From Ruegeria meonggei (GTDB lineage Bacteria > Pseudomonadota > Alphaproteobacteria > Rhodobacterales > Rhodobacteraceae): a stretch of DNA of 64,000 nt. The position numbers were made by a program, and so were the translations under genes. Of the stretch, positions 18,143 to 27,897 are shown piece by piece. Location of the stretch: NCBI RefSeq assembly GCF_900172215.1, contig NZ_FWFP01000003.1:310001-374000 (forward strand). Reading direction: 5' to 3'. The number at the start of each line of letters is the position of its first letter. Position 1 is the stretch's first letter. The notes under the pieces are model-generated. The model had not been told where the DNA came from, made no database searches, and was given only the letters and a program-made list of their open reading frames with translations.

Positions 18143-18946
18143 TTATTCTGCTTTTTGCCCCGGCTGCTTGCCAAGAATAATCATCGACAACAGGTCGTCA
18201 TCTGTGACGTCCTCAATATCAACCGTTCCGACAAGCTTGCCGTTTTTCATAACCGAGGCCCGATCGCACAAGTCCATGACCGCGTGGACATCGTGATCGA
18301 TCAGAAAGATACCGATACCTTGCGCCTTGAGCTGATGGATCAGGTCCGCCACCATCTGAGTTTCATGCGGACCAAGGGCCGCCGTCGGTTCATCCATGAT
18401 CAGAATACGCGCGTTGAAATAGACCGCACGCGCGATGGCCACGGATTGCCGTTGCCCGCCCGACAGTGCCGAGACGGGATCGTTGAACTTTTGAAAATTG
18501 GGATTGAGCTGCGCCATGATCTTGCGGCACTCAGCCTCCATCGCAGCGTCATTGACCAGTCCCATAGGGGTGGTCATTTCGCGGCCAAGAAACAGGTTGG
18601 ACGTGGCATCCAGATTGTCGGCCAGCGCAAGCGTCTGATAAATCGTCTCGATATTGTTCGTCCGCGCATCCCGTGGGTTGGTGATCTCAACCGGCTTGCC
18701 ATCAATCAGGATTTCCCCGTGATCCATCTGATAGGCACCAGACAACACCTTGATCAAAGTCGACTTTCCAGCCCCGTTATGCCCCAAAAGGCCCACGACT
18801 TCACCAGGATAAAGATCGACCGAGACGTGATCCACGGCTTTGATCCCACCAAAGGAAATCGAAATCTCGCGCATTTCGACCAGTGGCGGCGCGCCTGAAC
18901 CGCGGCCCGTATTTGAAGGCGTCTTTTGCGTGTCCTGAGCTTGCAT
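18143..18946 (-). CDS. xylG: D-xylose ABC transporter ATP-binding protein, single-ATPase-domain form
   Basis: A 267-residue ATPase with Walker [10 protein letters not shown], signature [14 protein letters not shown], Walker [13 protein letters not shown] and the H-loop LIDHD. Sugar ATPases such as E. coli XylG are tandem proteins of about 500 residues; this is a half-size, FrcA-like version, so it must act as a homodimer. The ATG at 18946 overlaps the xylH stop as TGATG; a GTG three bases earlier is also possible. The assignment to xylose comes from its place between xylH and xylA. Confidence 0.85.
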   Translation of the reverse strand: MQAQDTQKTPSNTGRGSGAPPLVEMREISISFGGIKAVDHVSVDLYPGEVVGLLGHNGAGKSTLIKVLSGAYQMDHGEILIDGKPVEITNPRDARTNNIETIYQTLALADNLDATSNLFLGREMTTPMGLVNDAAMEAECRKIMAQLNPNFQKFNDPVSALSGGQRQSVAIARAVYFNARILIMDEPTAALGPHETQMVADLIHQLKAQGIGIFLIDHDVHAVMDLCDRASVMKNGKLVGTVDIEDVTDDDLLSMIILGKQPGQKAE

Positions 18947-20244
18947 CACTTTGCCCCCAATCGCTTGCGGTAGACGATGTCGATATAAACGGCCAGCACA
19001 AGAACGCTGCCGACAACGATGTTCTGGAACGGCGCATCGACGCCGACCATTGCCATACCAGACTGCAGCGCCTGCATGATCAATGCACCAAGGATCGCGC
19101 CATAGATGGTCCCGATCCCGCCCGATAATGCGGTGCCGCCGATGACGGCTGCGGCAATGACCCTCAGCTCATCCAGCGTGCCGATATCGTTCGAGTGGTT
19201 GGCCAAACGCGCCGAAGCGACCACGGCCGAGACAGCACACAAGAACCCCATCAACGCAAATATCTTTACGGTCAGCAGCCGTGTGTTGATCCCAGAAAGT
19301 TCAGCCGCGTCCGGGTTTCCCCCGGTGGCAAAGATATAGCGCCCGAACCGGGTTTTCCGCGCCACAACAGTCAGGCTGACCGCAACGATGATGAGGATAA
19401 GCACTGAGATCGGAATGCCATACCCGACAACCAGCCCTTCCGGCATTACCTCTCCGCGCGCTTCAAACATGCGCTGCAGCCTGCGGGTCGGAATGGCGTA
19501 GCTGTTGACGATATACACATAGCCCAGGATTGCGACTGCGATGATTGTTGCCATTGTCGCCTCGGCCCAGACCGGTTTGACCGGAAAGCCATGCGCGGCC
19601 TTGGCGCGTCGGCCGCTCCACAACGCCCAGATCGCAATCGCGGTGGCGAACAGCCCAAGCAGCCAGCTTGCCGATGTGCCGAGGGTGCCGTTGGTTCCCC
19701 CGAACATTAGAAACGTGCTGTCCAGGGGGCCGATCGTTTGTCCGCTGGTCATGTACCACGCGACGTTGCGCCAGACTAGGAAGCCACCAAGCGTAACGAT
19801 AAAGGCGGGAATGGTCAGATAGCCCACCATCCAGCCGTGAAAGGCACCGATCAGCGCGCCAATCAGCAACCCCACAACAATGGTAATTGCCCATGTCACC
19901 GGGTTGCCCAGTCCCAGCCCCAGGATATGCGGCAGCAACTCGGTTTGCGTTACAGCCATCACTGCGGACGTGGTCGCCAACAACGCACCAACGGACAGAT
20001 CAATGTGGCGGGTGACGATGATAAAGACCATTCCGCAGGCCATGATCGCCACAGACACAGTCTGAATGGACAGGTTGAACAAGTTTCGCGGTGTCAGAAA
20101 CCGCCCATCCGTAAAGATGTTGAAACCAATGCATAGGATGACAAACGCGCCGATCATTCCCAATAGCCGCATATCCAGTTCCAATTGCTGGAACAGGCCT
20201 GGCTTTGCTTTTTCAGGAACCGGCTGAGACGAAGTTTCGGTCAT
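18946..20244 (-). CDS. xylH: D-xylose ABC transporter permease
   Basis: A 432-residue permease of the ribose/xylose type with about ten to twelve transmembrane segments. The diagnostic cytoplasmic loop region [18 protein letters not shown] and the [19 protein letters not shown] motif near the C-terminus are present; [13 protein letters not shown] lies between. It forms the membrane channel for periplasmic xylose delivered by XylF. It is separated from xylF by 63 nt holding a perfect hairpin (20271-20298) and coupled to the downstream ATPase gene by TGATG. Confidence 0.92.
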   Translation of the reverse strand: MTETSSQPVPEKAKPGLFQQLELDMRLLGMIGAFVILCIGFNIFTDGRFLTPRNLFNLSIQTVSVAIMACGMVFIIVTRHIDLSVGALLATTSAVMAVTQTELLPHILGLGLGNPVTWAITIVVGLLIGALIGAFHGWMVGYLTIPAFIVTLGGFLVWRNVAWYMTSGQTIGPLDSTFLMFGGTNGTLGTSASWLLGLFATAIAIWALWSGRRAKAAHGFPVKPVWAEATMATIIAVAILGYVYIVNSYAIPTRRLQRMFEARGEVMPEGLVVGYGIPISVLILIIVAVSLTVVARKTRFGRYIFATGGNPDAAELSGINTRLLTVKIFALMGFLCAVSAVVASARLANHSNDIGTLDELRVIAAAVIGGTALSGGIGTIYGAILGALIMQALQSGMAMVGVDAPFQNIVVGSVLVLAVYIDIVYRKRLGAK

Positions 20245-20270
20245 ATCCGATCTTTCATATTCAGCGAGGG

Positions 20271-20298
20271 TCCCCGGCCTTAGCGTGAAGGCCGGGGA
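20271..20298 (-). other. Intercistronic hairpin between xylF and xylH
   Basis: TCCCCGGCCTT (20271-20281) and AAGGCCGGGGA (20288-20298) form a perfect 11-bp stem with a 6-nt loop. On the transcribed strand it lies just after the xylF stop and is not followed by a T-tract, consistent with partial termination or protection of the upstream xylF message, which would give excess binding protein. Confidence 0.8.
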
Positions 20299-20307
20299 TT
20301 TTAGGGT

Positions 20308-21327
20308 TTAATTACAGGGGGCTGGACCGTTTTCGACACCCTGACAAAGGTCTGCCAGCGGGATCCATCCGGCGTCCACGACAACCGTCAAATTGTCCTT
20401 GGTGATCGGCACCGGTGCCAGAAAGACCGAGTTCATCTCGGTCCCGCCGGGCGATGTCCAACTGACCGCTCCATCGACGTCAGACGGGCTGGTGCCGCTG
20501 CTCAGCGCGACTGCGATCTCGCCTGCCGCCTTGCCAAGTTCACGGGCGTCTTTCCAGACCGAAACCGTCTGCGTGCCCAGCGCAACCCTATTCAGCGCTG
20601 CATGGTCCCCGTCCTGTCCGGACACAGGAATACCTTCCATACCTTGCGCTGTCAGGGCCGCAACCACACCGCCAGCTGTTCCATCGTTTGAGGCAACAAC
20701 TGCGTCGACGTTGTTTTCATTCGCAGTCAGGATCTGTTCCATGTTCCGCTGGGCGTTGGCCGGAAGCCAGCCATCTGTGTAGGCCTCACCCACGATTACG
20801 ATGTCACCGCCATCAACCGCTGCGCCAATAATCTCTTGCTGGCCACCCCGCAGAAAATCAGCGTTTGGATCGGTGGGAGAACCCTTGATCATTACGTAAT
20901 TGCCCTTGGGCATCGCCTCAAAAACAGCGCGCGCCTGCATCCGTCCGACTTCGACATTGTCAAAGGTCAGGTAAAAGGCGCGGCCATCTTCGATCAATCG
21001 GTCGTATGCAACAACTGGGATACCTTCGTCAGCGGCAGCCTGAACAGCTGGACCAATGGCCTGCGCGTCTTGGGCAAGAATGATCAGGGCATCCACACCC
21101 TGAGCGATCAGACTTTCAATATCTGCCAGCTGCTTGGCAGACGACGATTGCGCGTCTGCCGAAATATACTCGGCACCGCCTGCTTCAAGGGCTGCCTTGA
21201 TCGCCGCTTCGTCGGTTTTCCAGCGCTCTTCCTGAAAGTTGGACCAGCTTACGCCGACAACCGGCTCGGCAAACGCGGCCGAGCCCAACAATGCAACCGC
21301 AGCTGAAAAGCTGAGAATTCGTTTCAT
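20308..21327 (-). CDS. xylF: Periplasmic D-xylose-binding protein
   Basis: A 339-residue type I periplasmic binding protein with signal peptide MKRILSFSAAVALLGSAAFA. VVGVSWSNFQEERWKTDE at the mature N-terminus, AYDRLI, GSPTDPNADFLRGGQQE, VASNDGTAGGVVAAL and VSGQDGDHAALNR match the XylF family. It captures xylose and hands it to XylH. First gene of the xylFHGA operon, divergent from the ROK regulator. A GGAGGAAAT ribosome-binding site precedes the ATG. Confidence 0.95.
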   Translation of the reverse strand: MKRILSFSAAVALLGSAAFAEPVVGVSWSNFQEERWKTDEAAIKAALEAGGAEYISADAQSSSAKQLADIESLIAQGVDALIILAQDAQAIGPAVQAAADEGIPVVAYDRLIEDGRAFYLTFDNVEVGRMQARAVFEAMPKGNYVMIKGSPTDPNADFLRGGQQEIIGAAVDGGDIVIVGEAYTDGWLPANAQRNMEQILTANENNVDAVVASNDGTAGGVVAALTAQGMEGIPVSGQDGDHAALNRVALGTQTVSVWKDARELGKAAGEIAVALSSGTSPSDVDGAVSWTSPGGTEMNSVFLAPVPITKDNLTVVVDAGWIPLADLCQGVENGPAPCN

Positions 21328-21377
21328 GATTTCCTCCCATTTGCTGAGCCATCGCCTCTTGATTCGTGGCCCTCACC

Positions 21378-21411
21378 TTTACTGAGTAGCATATTTATTT
21401 CAGTCAGTAAA
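21378..21411. promoter_or_regulatory. Inverted repeat in the xylF-xylR intergenic region, candidate XylR operator
   Basis: TTTACTGA (21378-21385) and TCAGTAAA (21404-21411) are perfect 8-bp inverted halves separated by 18 A+T-rich bases, with a further TTTACT at 21415-21420. The site lies between the divergent xylF and ROK-regulator starts, where a XylR operator would be expected. Confidence 0.5.
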
Positions 21412-21479
21412 ATATTTACTCTATTCGAAATGCGGAAATCCAAATAGATTGGGGTCATGACAAGATTCGTGAGGACAAG

Positions 21480-22700
21480 ATGCTGAAAAGCAAAGATTCT
21501 CCAAATTCTCTGGACCAAAGAAACGCGACCCGCCTCCGCGTTCTGGAACATATCAGAACGCGCGGCTCGATCTCACGAACCGATATCGCGTCGGCTCTGC
21601 AGACCAGCCCGGCGACGGTTACGGCCGCAACAGCAGACCTGATTGCGGCCGGTCTGGTAAAAGAGACTGAAGGCGAAACCTCGGCCAAATCCGCGAAACG
21701 CGGCAGGCCGCGGGTCTTGCTGCAGCTGGATGGTCGATCCCATCTGGTGGCGGGCCTGAAAGTGGCGCGCCATGTCATCTCGGTCCTGCTGGTCGATTTT
21801 GAAGGCAATGAAGTCACGTCACATATGCACCAGCTGAAAGACGTCCAGATGACGCCGGTTGCATTTGTGGCCACCGTTCGACTGGCCCTGGAAGAGGCCT
21901 GCGACAGGATCAACGGATCGATCCAACAGTTGGCAGGCGTCTCAATCGGAATTGCAGGGTTGGTCGATGCCAAGCGGAACTTCGTTCATTGGTCATCCTC
22001 GATTACTGATCGAAACGTCGATTTCAGCTATTTGTTTTCAGAAGGCCTGCCCTGCCCCACTTTTGTCGAGAACGACGCCAATCTGGTCGCAAAGGCCGAG
22101 CAGCTTTTTGGACAAGGCAAAGGCCTGAAGAACTTTTTGGTGGTGACGATAGAACACGGTGTTGGGCTTGGGATCGTACTGGACGGCAAGCTTTACCGCG
22201 GAGAGCGCGGCTGTGGTGCTGAATTTGGCCATGCCAAGGTTCAGCTCGATGGTGCATTGTGCCAGTGCGGCCAGCGTGGCTGCCTTGAGGCCTATGTCGG
22301 GGACTATGCATTGCTGCGCGAAATGACGGTCACCGGCCACAGTTCAGAGATGGCCAACGTGTCGGACATCCATGTTCAGGCCAATTCCGGCGATCAGCGC
22401 GCCGCATCGGTTCTGGCACGCGCAGGTCAGATGTTTGGTCTGGGTGTGTCCAACCTGATCAACCTGTTTGACCCCGAGTGCATTATCCTGTCGGGCGCTC
22501 AGATGAGCATGGAACACCTCTGTTCCGAGGATGTCATGAACCGCATCAAAAACGGTGTTGTTAATGTTGATGCCCCCTTGCCTGAGATCAAGATTCATCA
22601 ATGGGGCGACCTGATGTGGTCCAAGGGGGCCGCAGCCTATGGGATCGAACAGGTCTCGATCCTCAAGGTGCAGGAGCTTGCAGTACAACATGCACCCTGA
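21480..22700 (+). CDS. xylR: ROK-family xylose-responsive repressor XylR
   Basis: A 406-residue ROK regulator. The N-terminal winged helix-turn-helix spans about residues 12-75 (NATRLRVLEHIRTRGSISRT, QTSPATVTAATADLIAAGLV). The ROK sugar-binding domain has ENDANLVAKAEQLFG, the glycine-rich IEHGVGLGIVLDG turn and the zinc motif GALCQCGQRGCLEAY (about 260-275). GAGG precedes the ATG. Divergent from xylFHGA, so it most likely represses that operon in the absence of xylose; this is inference from position. Confidence 0.88.
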   Translation: MLKSKDSPNSLDQRNATRLRVLEHIRTRGSISRTDIASALQTSPATVTAATADLIAAGLVKETEGETSAKSAKRGRPRVLLQLDGRSHLVAGLKVARHVISVLLVDFEGNEVTSHMHQLKDVQMTPVAFVATVRLALEEACDRINGSIQQLAGVSIGIAGLVDAKRNFVHWSSSITDRNVDFSYLFSEGLPCPTFVENDANLVAKAEQLFGQGKGLKNFLVVTIEHGVGLGIVLDGKLYRGERGCGAEFGHAKVQLDGALCQCGQRGCLEAYVGDYALLREMTVTGHSSEMANVSDIHVQANSGDQRAASVLARAGQMFGLGVSNLINLFDPECIILSGAQMSMEHLCSEDVMNRIKNGVVNVDAPLPEIKIHQWGDLMWSKGAAAYGIEQVSILKVQELAVQHAP

Positions 22701-24195
22701 GCTTGCTGTCCTTGTCACCCTAGCCTCGACCGCCAGCGCCGAGGTTCCCCGGTTCAACCCTGTCGATGTCCCCGCGCATATCTATGATGGCGGGTGGGAG
22801 CATTTCGTAGGCGGTGGTGTGGCCGTTTTTGACTGTGATCTAGATGCTCTGCCCGAGCTGTTTGTGGCAGGTGGGGCAAATCCCTCACAGCTGTTTCGAA
22901 ACACCTCAGGCAGCGACGTCTCGTTCCGGGTTGAAACACCGGAACAGCTGTCGCTGACCGGGGTCACCGGCGCTTATCCTCTGGACATCGACAGCGACGG
23001 CATCATGGATTTGGTTGTATTGCGTGTCGGTGAAGACGTGTTGTTGAAGGGTGAACCGGACTGCGCGTTTTCCCCCTTCGAAACAATAGGTTTCCAATCA
23101 GACGACCACTGGACCACAGGGTTTTCTGCAACCTGGGAGATGGGCCAAACGCTGCCGACGCTGGCGTTTGGCACCTATGTCGATCGGTTTGATCCCGAAG
23201 GTCCTTTTGAAACTTGTGGTCCCACCCTTCTTTACCGACCTGACGGGGACAGTTACCAAGGGCCCCAACAGCTTGAACCGGGCTATTGCGCCTTGTCGCT
23301 GTTGTTTTCAGACTGGGCCCGCACGGGGCGCGCGGATCTGCGGGTCAGCAATGATCGGCACTATTATGTGCGCGGCGGGCAAGAGCAACTTTGGGCTATG
23401 GAGCCTGAACCGCGCCTGTACACCAGCGATGACGGATGGTTGCCTTATTCGATCTGGGGCATGGGCATCGCGTCCAGAGACCTGACAGGCGACGGGTTCC
23501 CCGAGGTCTACCTGACCTCAATGGGCGATCAGAAATTTCAGGTGTTTGATCCGCGTGCTGACGGCCCAACCTGGCGCGATGCCACCTATGAGAAAGGGAC
23601 GACCGCGCACCGACCGCATGTGGGTGGTGATGGCCGACCGTCGACCGGTTGGCACGCACAGTTCGGGGATGCAAATAACGATGGCCTGGACGACATTTTC
23701 GTCGCCAAAGGCAATGTTGAACAAATGCCGGATGCGGCACTGAACGATCCCAATAATCTGCTTTTACAACAGGCAGATGGACATTTCACTGAATCCTCGG
23801 ACCAGGCCGGCATTGCGTCAACGGCCAAGTCCCGCGGCGCGGCTTTGGCGGATTTGAACAACGACGGCTTGCTGGATCTGGTAGTCGTGAACCGCGGTGC
23901 CAACTTGGAAGTGTATCAAAACCAATCTGATCCGCGAAACTGGCTGTTGGTGGATGTCAGCCAGAACCGCCCAAATCGGTCCGCCATAGGCGGGTTTATC
24001 GAAGTCAGAACCGATCTTGGGTTGCAGACGCGCGAAATCACACTTGGCGGTGGCCATGCGGGCGGCAGTTCTGTGCTGCATCACTTTGGCCTTGGCGATG
24101 CGGACCGGATCGACATCCGGATGATCTGGCCCGATGGAGAAACAGGGGATTGGCATCGGGTCCGCCCCAACCAGAAAACCCGACTGAAACGCTGA
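22690..24195 (+). CDS. Secreted CRTAC1-like protein with VCBS/FG-GAP and ASPIC/UnbV regions
   Basis: A 501-residue exported protein with a short signal peptide (MHPELAVLVTLASTASA). Calcium-binding FG-GAP-type loops recur: FDCDLDALPELFVAGG, LDIDSDGIMDLVVLR, RDLTGDGFPEVYLTS, GDANNDGLDDIFVAKG and ADLNNDGLLDLVVVN, a beta-propeller pattern; the C-terminus (GGGHAGGSSVLHHFGLGDA) is an ASPIC/UnbV-like module. The ATG lies inside the 3' end of the ROK gene (11-nt overlap), so it may be co-transcribed with xylR. Its stop directly abuts the stop of the convergent peroxidase gene. Function unknown; likely a periplasmic or surface protein. Confidence 0.82.
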   Translation: MHPELAVLVTLASTASAEVPRFNPVDVPAHIYDGGWEHFVGGGVAVFDCDLDALPELFVAGGANPSQLFRNTSGSDVSFRVETPEQLSLTGVTGAYPLDIDSDGIMDLVVLRVGEDVLLKGEPDCAFSPFETIGFQSDDHWTTGFSATWEMGQTLPTLAFGTYVDRFDPEGPFETCGPTLLYRPDGDSYQGPQQLEPGYCALSLLFSDWARTGRADLRVSNDRHYYVRGGQEQLWAMEPEPRLYTSDDGWLPYSIWGMGIASRDLTGDGFPEVYLTSMGDQKFQVFDPRADGPTWRDATYEKGTTAHRPHVGGDGRPSTGWHAQFGDANNDGLDDIFVAKGNVEQMPDAALNDPNNLLLQQADGHFTESSDQAGIASTAKSRGAALADLNNDGLLDLVVVNRGANLEVYQNQSDPRNWLLVDVSQNRPNRSAIGGFIEVRTDLGLQTREITLGGGHAGGSSVLHHFGLGDADRIDIRMIWPDGETGDWHRVRPNQKTRLKR

Positions 24196-25494
24196 TCAAT
24201 TCTCGACTGGCAACCCACTTGGGACGCGGTCGGGAACACCCAAACGCCGCGCCGGATCTTCGAGGCTGGTGAGAAAGGTAAGTAACGCGTTTATTTCAGC
24301 GTTCGTCAGGTTTGATGAGGCTAGGCTGTTGGCATCACCAATTGCCTCAACACTACTCGGATCAAGCATTGGCCTTTGGTCTTCGGCCCCAGGGAATTCG
24401 GGTAACACAGCCTTGTCCACCAAGTAGGCCTGCAGAGAAGCCACCGGATTCAGGTGATGCCGCACCACGTCCTCAAGCGTGGCATATGCCCCGGCGTGAC
24501 CATAAGGCGCGGTCAGCGTCACGTTGCGCAATGACGGTGTCCGGAAGGCATAGGCATCCCCTTGGTCTCCCGTTACCCGCAGGCGACCGTCGTCGCGCGT
24601 GTGGTTCTCGAACCTTGCCGCTTTGCCGGGGCCAATCTGGGGCATCGCAATGGCGTGGAACGCATGATCGGTTTGAAACCAGCCAGAATGACAGGTGCTG
24701 CACCCTGCCTTTCCATAGAAAAGCTGCATCCCTGTCTGCACCTGCTCTGACATCGCCTCTTCCCCACGCATTGCGCGGTCGAACGAGCTGTTATCCGCGC
24801 GCCATTCAAAGGCGATGAAGTCGGCAATAGCATTTGCGATGGCTGTAAATGTGATGTCTTCCCCCGGCATGAGTTCGTCGAAACGCCGCTTGTATTCAGG
24901 AACCGCCGCTACACGTGCGGCAATCAAATCCCAAGCGCCGCCTTCCTGGGTCAAAAACCCAAGACGCACAGCCTTGCTGACCTCATTTTCCGAGTAGTGC
25001 CCGGCCATCTCATCCGGCGACAAAACCGGGAACATCGCCTGAGCGGCCAATGCAGATTGGAAACCGGACCTCATATGCGTGCCCAAAGGTGTCCGGATGC
25101 CATTTGGCAGATTGGGGTCGGCTTCCAGGCGTCCATCATGAAAAAACGTCGTGAACTCAACGGCCCCAAGATTCCAAAGACCGGGCGAGTTGCGGGGGAT
25201 GCGCTGTTCGGGCGGGTTGTTCGGGTCGATCTTGCGATCAGGTCCCAGCCCAACGCCTCCTTCGCCGATCCCAAGCGAAAGACCATCCGAGGTACCAAGA
25301 TCAGGATGGTGACAGGTCGCACAGCTGATATTCCTGTTCCCCGACAGGATCGGGTCATAAAACAGCAACTGTCCCAGTTGGGCATTGGCAAATTCTGGTT
25401 CACTGAATTCCGGTCTGGGCCCAAGATCCTGCGCGCTCACAACCGACGCAACCACCCAAGCGCCCAGCGTTGTTGAAATGCCATAATGCCTCAT
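24196..25494 (-). CDS. Di-heme cytochrome c peroxidase / MauG-type protein
   Basis: A 432-residue periplasmic protein with signal peptide (LGAWVVASVVSAQ) and two c-type heme sites, CATCH near residue 78 and CSTCH near 279, in the spacing of bacterial di-heme peroxidases and MauG relatives. Other family marks are NRNISCATCHHPD, FFHDGRLEADP and FRTPSLRNVTLTAPYGHAG. It may reduce H2O2 or oxidise a protein partner. The start at 25494 overlaps the aldose epimerase stop as ATGA, so it is the last gene of the xylB-epimerase set. No methylamine dehydrogenase genes are nearby, so MauG in the strict sense is not supported. Confidence 0.85.
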   Translation of the reverse strand: MRHYGISTTLGAWVVASVVSAQDLGPRPEFSEPEFANAQLGQLLFYDPILSGNRNISCATCHHPDLGTSDGLSLGIGEGGVGLGPDRKIDPNNPPEQRIPRNSPGLWNLGAVEFTTFFHDGRLEADPNLPNGIRTPLGTHMRSGFQSALAAQAMFPVLSPDEMAGHYSENEVSKAVRLGFLTQEGGAWDLIAARVAAVPEYKRRFDELMPGEDITFTAIANAIADFIAFEWRADNSSFDRAMRGEEAMSEQVQTGMQLFYGKAGCSTCHSGWFQTDHAFHAIAMPQIGPGKAARFENHTRDDGRLRVTGDQGDAYAFRTPSLRNVTLTAPYGHAGAYATLEDVVRHHLNPVASLQAYLVDKAVLPEFPGAEDQRPMLDPSSVEAIGDANSLASSNLTNAEINALLTFLTSLEDPARRLGVPDRVPSGLPVEN

Positions 25495-26420
25495 ACCCGT
25501 CCCTCGGAAATTTCCAATACCAGCTTTTGGCGATAAGGTCTGTCCGGTGTGCAGATCACTGTTGGGAACGATGGAATGTTGACCGCATTTGGATAGCCTG
25601 AGGGTTCGATACAAACCCCTCCGCCCTTGCAGAAAGGGTCGGACAGATGTGCTGCAGAATAAATCTGCGCACCGGGCTGATCAGAACAGACGCTGAGTTT
25701 CGAACCATTGTCCACTGCAACCTCAACCACAGGGGTCTGCGGGTTTCTCTGGGGGTCAAAAACAAAGAAATGATCTATGTCCTGAGCAGCATTACCAATC
25801 AATTTTGGCACGGTGAAATCCAACCCGGTTTTGCCCACCTGCCGCAACTGTCCCGTAGGTATCCCTTGGTCATCGATATCGAGAATCCGATTTGAAGCCA
25901 GTTTCAGTCGGGTATCTGCGATACCATCGGTGCTGCCCAGCGTGTAATAATTATGCTGTGCAACACTGATGGGCGTCGGTCGGTCCGGCACTGCGGAAAT
26001 CCTATAGGTAAGACAAGGGTAATTCAGGGTCACCCGAACTTGGAATTGCACTTCACCCGGAAATCCATTGTCGCCATCTGGCGATACAAGGTTCAAGACA
26101 ACCTCGTTTTCTGCGGTCTGACTGAGTGACCAGTTTCGCCGGGACAAGCCCTTAACCCCACCATGCAGCGTGTTCGCCCCCTCATTCGCGCTGAGCGGAT
26201 ACGGTGCACCGTCAAGCCAGAATTCAGAACCGCCTATCCGATTGGCAACCCGCCCGACAATCGCGCCCAGATAATAGGGATCGGTCAGATAATCCTGCGG
26301 GTTTTCATAGCCCAAAATCAAGGGCGTTTCGTTGATCCACCACCCCTGGGTAATCGCCCCACAGCTCAGCAGAGCCACGGACATCGTGTGGTCATTCAGC
26401 AAAACGCGGTCAATCTGCAC
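25491..26420 (-). CDS. Aldose 1-epimerase (mutarotase)
   Basis: About 309 residues of the GalM superfamily interconverting alpha and beta anomers. Recognisable are VGRVANRIGGSEF, EGANTLHGGVKGLSRRNW, the catalytic histidine region SVAQHNYYTLGS and the catalytic glutamate in GGVCIEPSGYPNAVN. I propose a GTG start at 26420 because it retains the first strand (VQIDRVLLND) and begins 19 nt after the xylB stop; the next ATG (26384) would truncate the fold and the long upstream extension is antisense within xylB. It serves a sugar pathway, plausibly xylose given xylB upstream. Confidence 0.85.
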   Translation of the reverse strand: MQIDRVLLNDHTMSVALLSCGAITQGWWINETPLILGYENPQDYLTDPYYLGAIVGRVANRIGGSEFWLDGAPYPLSANEGANTLHGGVKGLSRRNWSLSQTAENEVVLNLVSPDGDNGFPGEVQFQVRVTLNYPCLTYRISAVPDRPTPISVAQHNYYTLGSTDGIADTRLKLASNRILDIDDQGIPTGQLRQVGKTGLDFTVPKLIGNAAQDIDHFFVFDPQRNPQTPVVEVAVDNGSKLSVCSDQPGAQIYSAAHLSDPFCKGGGVCIEPSGYPNAVNIPSFPTVICTPDRPYRQKLVLEISEGRV

Positions 26421-26439
26421 TGGTGTTCTCTGATCTGTT

Positions 26440-27897
26440 TTATCGAGCTGCGAGCGGCGCGAGGGCTTTGTAGGACTTCCCATAGCGTTGATACGCGGTT
26501 TCATACACGTCGAACAAATCCGCGCGCGGGTCAATAACGTCCGAGATTTGAGGGGGCACCATAACTTCGCCGGGGTTAGCACCGCTGACCGCACAGGCGG
26601 CCAATCGAGCGGCTCCAATGGCGGCCCCGAACTCACTGCCCTCGGGCAGCGCAAGCGGCACTTTTAACACGGTCGCAAGCGTTTCCAGCCAAAACCGAGA
26701 GCGCGCGCCACCCCCCACGGCAAGCAAGCGTTCAGGTTCAGTGCCAGTGCTTTTCAACGCCTCCAGACAATCCCGCATGGCAAAGGCAACGCCGTCCATG
26801 ACAGATTGCGTCAGATCGACGGGTCCGGCAGACACATCGATACCAAGAAATGCCCCCCGGATATCGCTGTTGTTATGCGGCGTCCTCTCACCGGACAGGT
26901 AAGGCAGAAAGGTAATGGATGAGGGACCGGCCAGTGTTTCGGGTAATGCAGCCGCCAGTGATCCGACGGATTGACCGAGATTGCGGGACAGCCAGTTCAT
27001 GCTGTTTGTGGCCGACAGAATGACACCCATCTGAATCCACCGCTCGGGCACCGCGTGGCAAAAGCAATGAACTGCGGTTTCAGGGTCTGGCGCGTACGTG
27101 CTTTTTGCAACAAGCAAAACCCCGGATGTGCCCAGCGAGACAAACCCTGACCCCTCATCAATACTGCCAATTCCACAGGCCGCAGCGGCATTGTCACCGG
27201 CACCTCCTGCGACCAAAACGGGTCCGGACAGGCCCCATTCCTGCAGCAATCCCGCCCTAAGCTCTCCTCCGGGCGCGCTGCCTTCTACCAGACGAGGCAT
27301 CTGATCGGCGGTCATGTGGCTTAGATCAAGGGCGGATTCCGACCACGCCCGTTGTCCCACATCCAGCCAAGAGGTCCCGGCACTGTCGGACATCTCACTA
27401 ATGTAATCTCCGGTCAGCCAGAACCGCAGATAGTCCTTGGGCAGCAGAACTTTTTCGGTCTTGGCAAACACGTCGGGTTCGTGATTTCGCACCCAGTCCA
27501 GTTTGGGGGCTGTGAACCCGGGGAAAACGATATTGCCGGTAATGGCACGCATCTCGGGTTTCTGGTCCAGGGCCGCCGCTTCTTGTGCTGATCTGGTGTC
27601 GTTCCAAAGGATACACGGCCGCAGCACTTTGCCATCTGCGTCCAGCAGGGTCGCGCCGTGCATGTGTCCGCTTAGCCCAATGCCACGAACTGCGGACAAG
27701 GCACTGGCATCTGCCGCGCGCAACGCGGCAATCACCTGCTTACAGGCCTCAATCCAATCCTCCGGTGCCTGTTCGGACCAGCCGGGTTTGGGCGTTGAGG
27801 TCTCGATACCTGTCTCAGCCTCAGCGACAACTTTCCAGTCGTCGTTCACCAGAATCCCGCGGAGACCAGATGTCCCCAAATCCAAACCTAAATACAC
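26440..27897 (-). CDS. xylB: Xylulokinase
   Basis: A 485-residue FGGY-family kinase phosphorylating D-xylulose. N-terminal phosphate loop GLDLGTSGLRGILV, the XylB-type GLSGHMHGATLLD and PCILWNDTRSAQEA, and the C-terminal AVGGGARSRFWLETLA and GAAIGAARLAA are present. The start is GTG at 27895-27897, preceded by AAGGAG at good spacing; a 16-codon open frame ends directly before it. It lies 90 nt downstream of the Gfo/Idh/MocA gene with no evident terminator, so it may be part of the long operon starting at 38478 rather than of xylFHGA. Confidence 0.93.
   Translation of the reverse strand: MYLGLDLGTSGLRGILVNDDWKVVAEAETGIETSTPKPGWSEQAPEDWIEACKQVIAALRAADASALSAVRGIGLSGHMHGATLLDADGKVLRPCILWNDTRSAQEAAALDQKPEMRAITGNIVFPGFTAPKLDWVRNHEPDVFAKTEKVLLPKDYLRFWLTGDYISEMSDSAGTSWLDVGQRAWSESALDLSHMTADQMPRLVEGSAPGGELRAGLLQEWGLSGPVLVAGGAGDNAAAACGIGSIDEGSGFVSLGTSGVLLVAKSTYAPDPETAVHCFCHAVPERWIQMGVILSATNSMNWLSRNLGQSVGSLAAALPETLAGPSSITFLPYLSGERTPHNNSDIRGAFLGIDVSAGPVDLTQSVMDGVAFAMRDCLEALKSTGTEPERLLAVGGGARSRFWLETLATVLKVPLALPEGSEFGAAIGAARLAACAVSGANPGEVMVPPQISDVIDPRADLFDVYETAYQRYGKSYKALAPLAAR

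Noticed and set aside
24196..25494. True MauG (methylamine dehydrogenase maturation)
   Set aside because: No mauA/mauB or other methylamine dehydrogenase genes are nearby; only the di-heme peroxidase architecture is supported.
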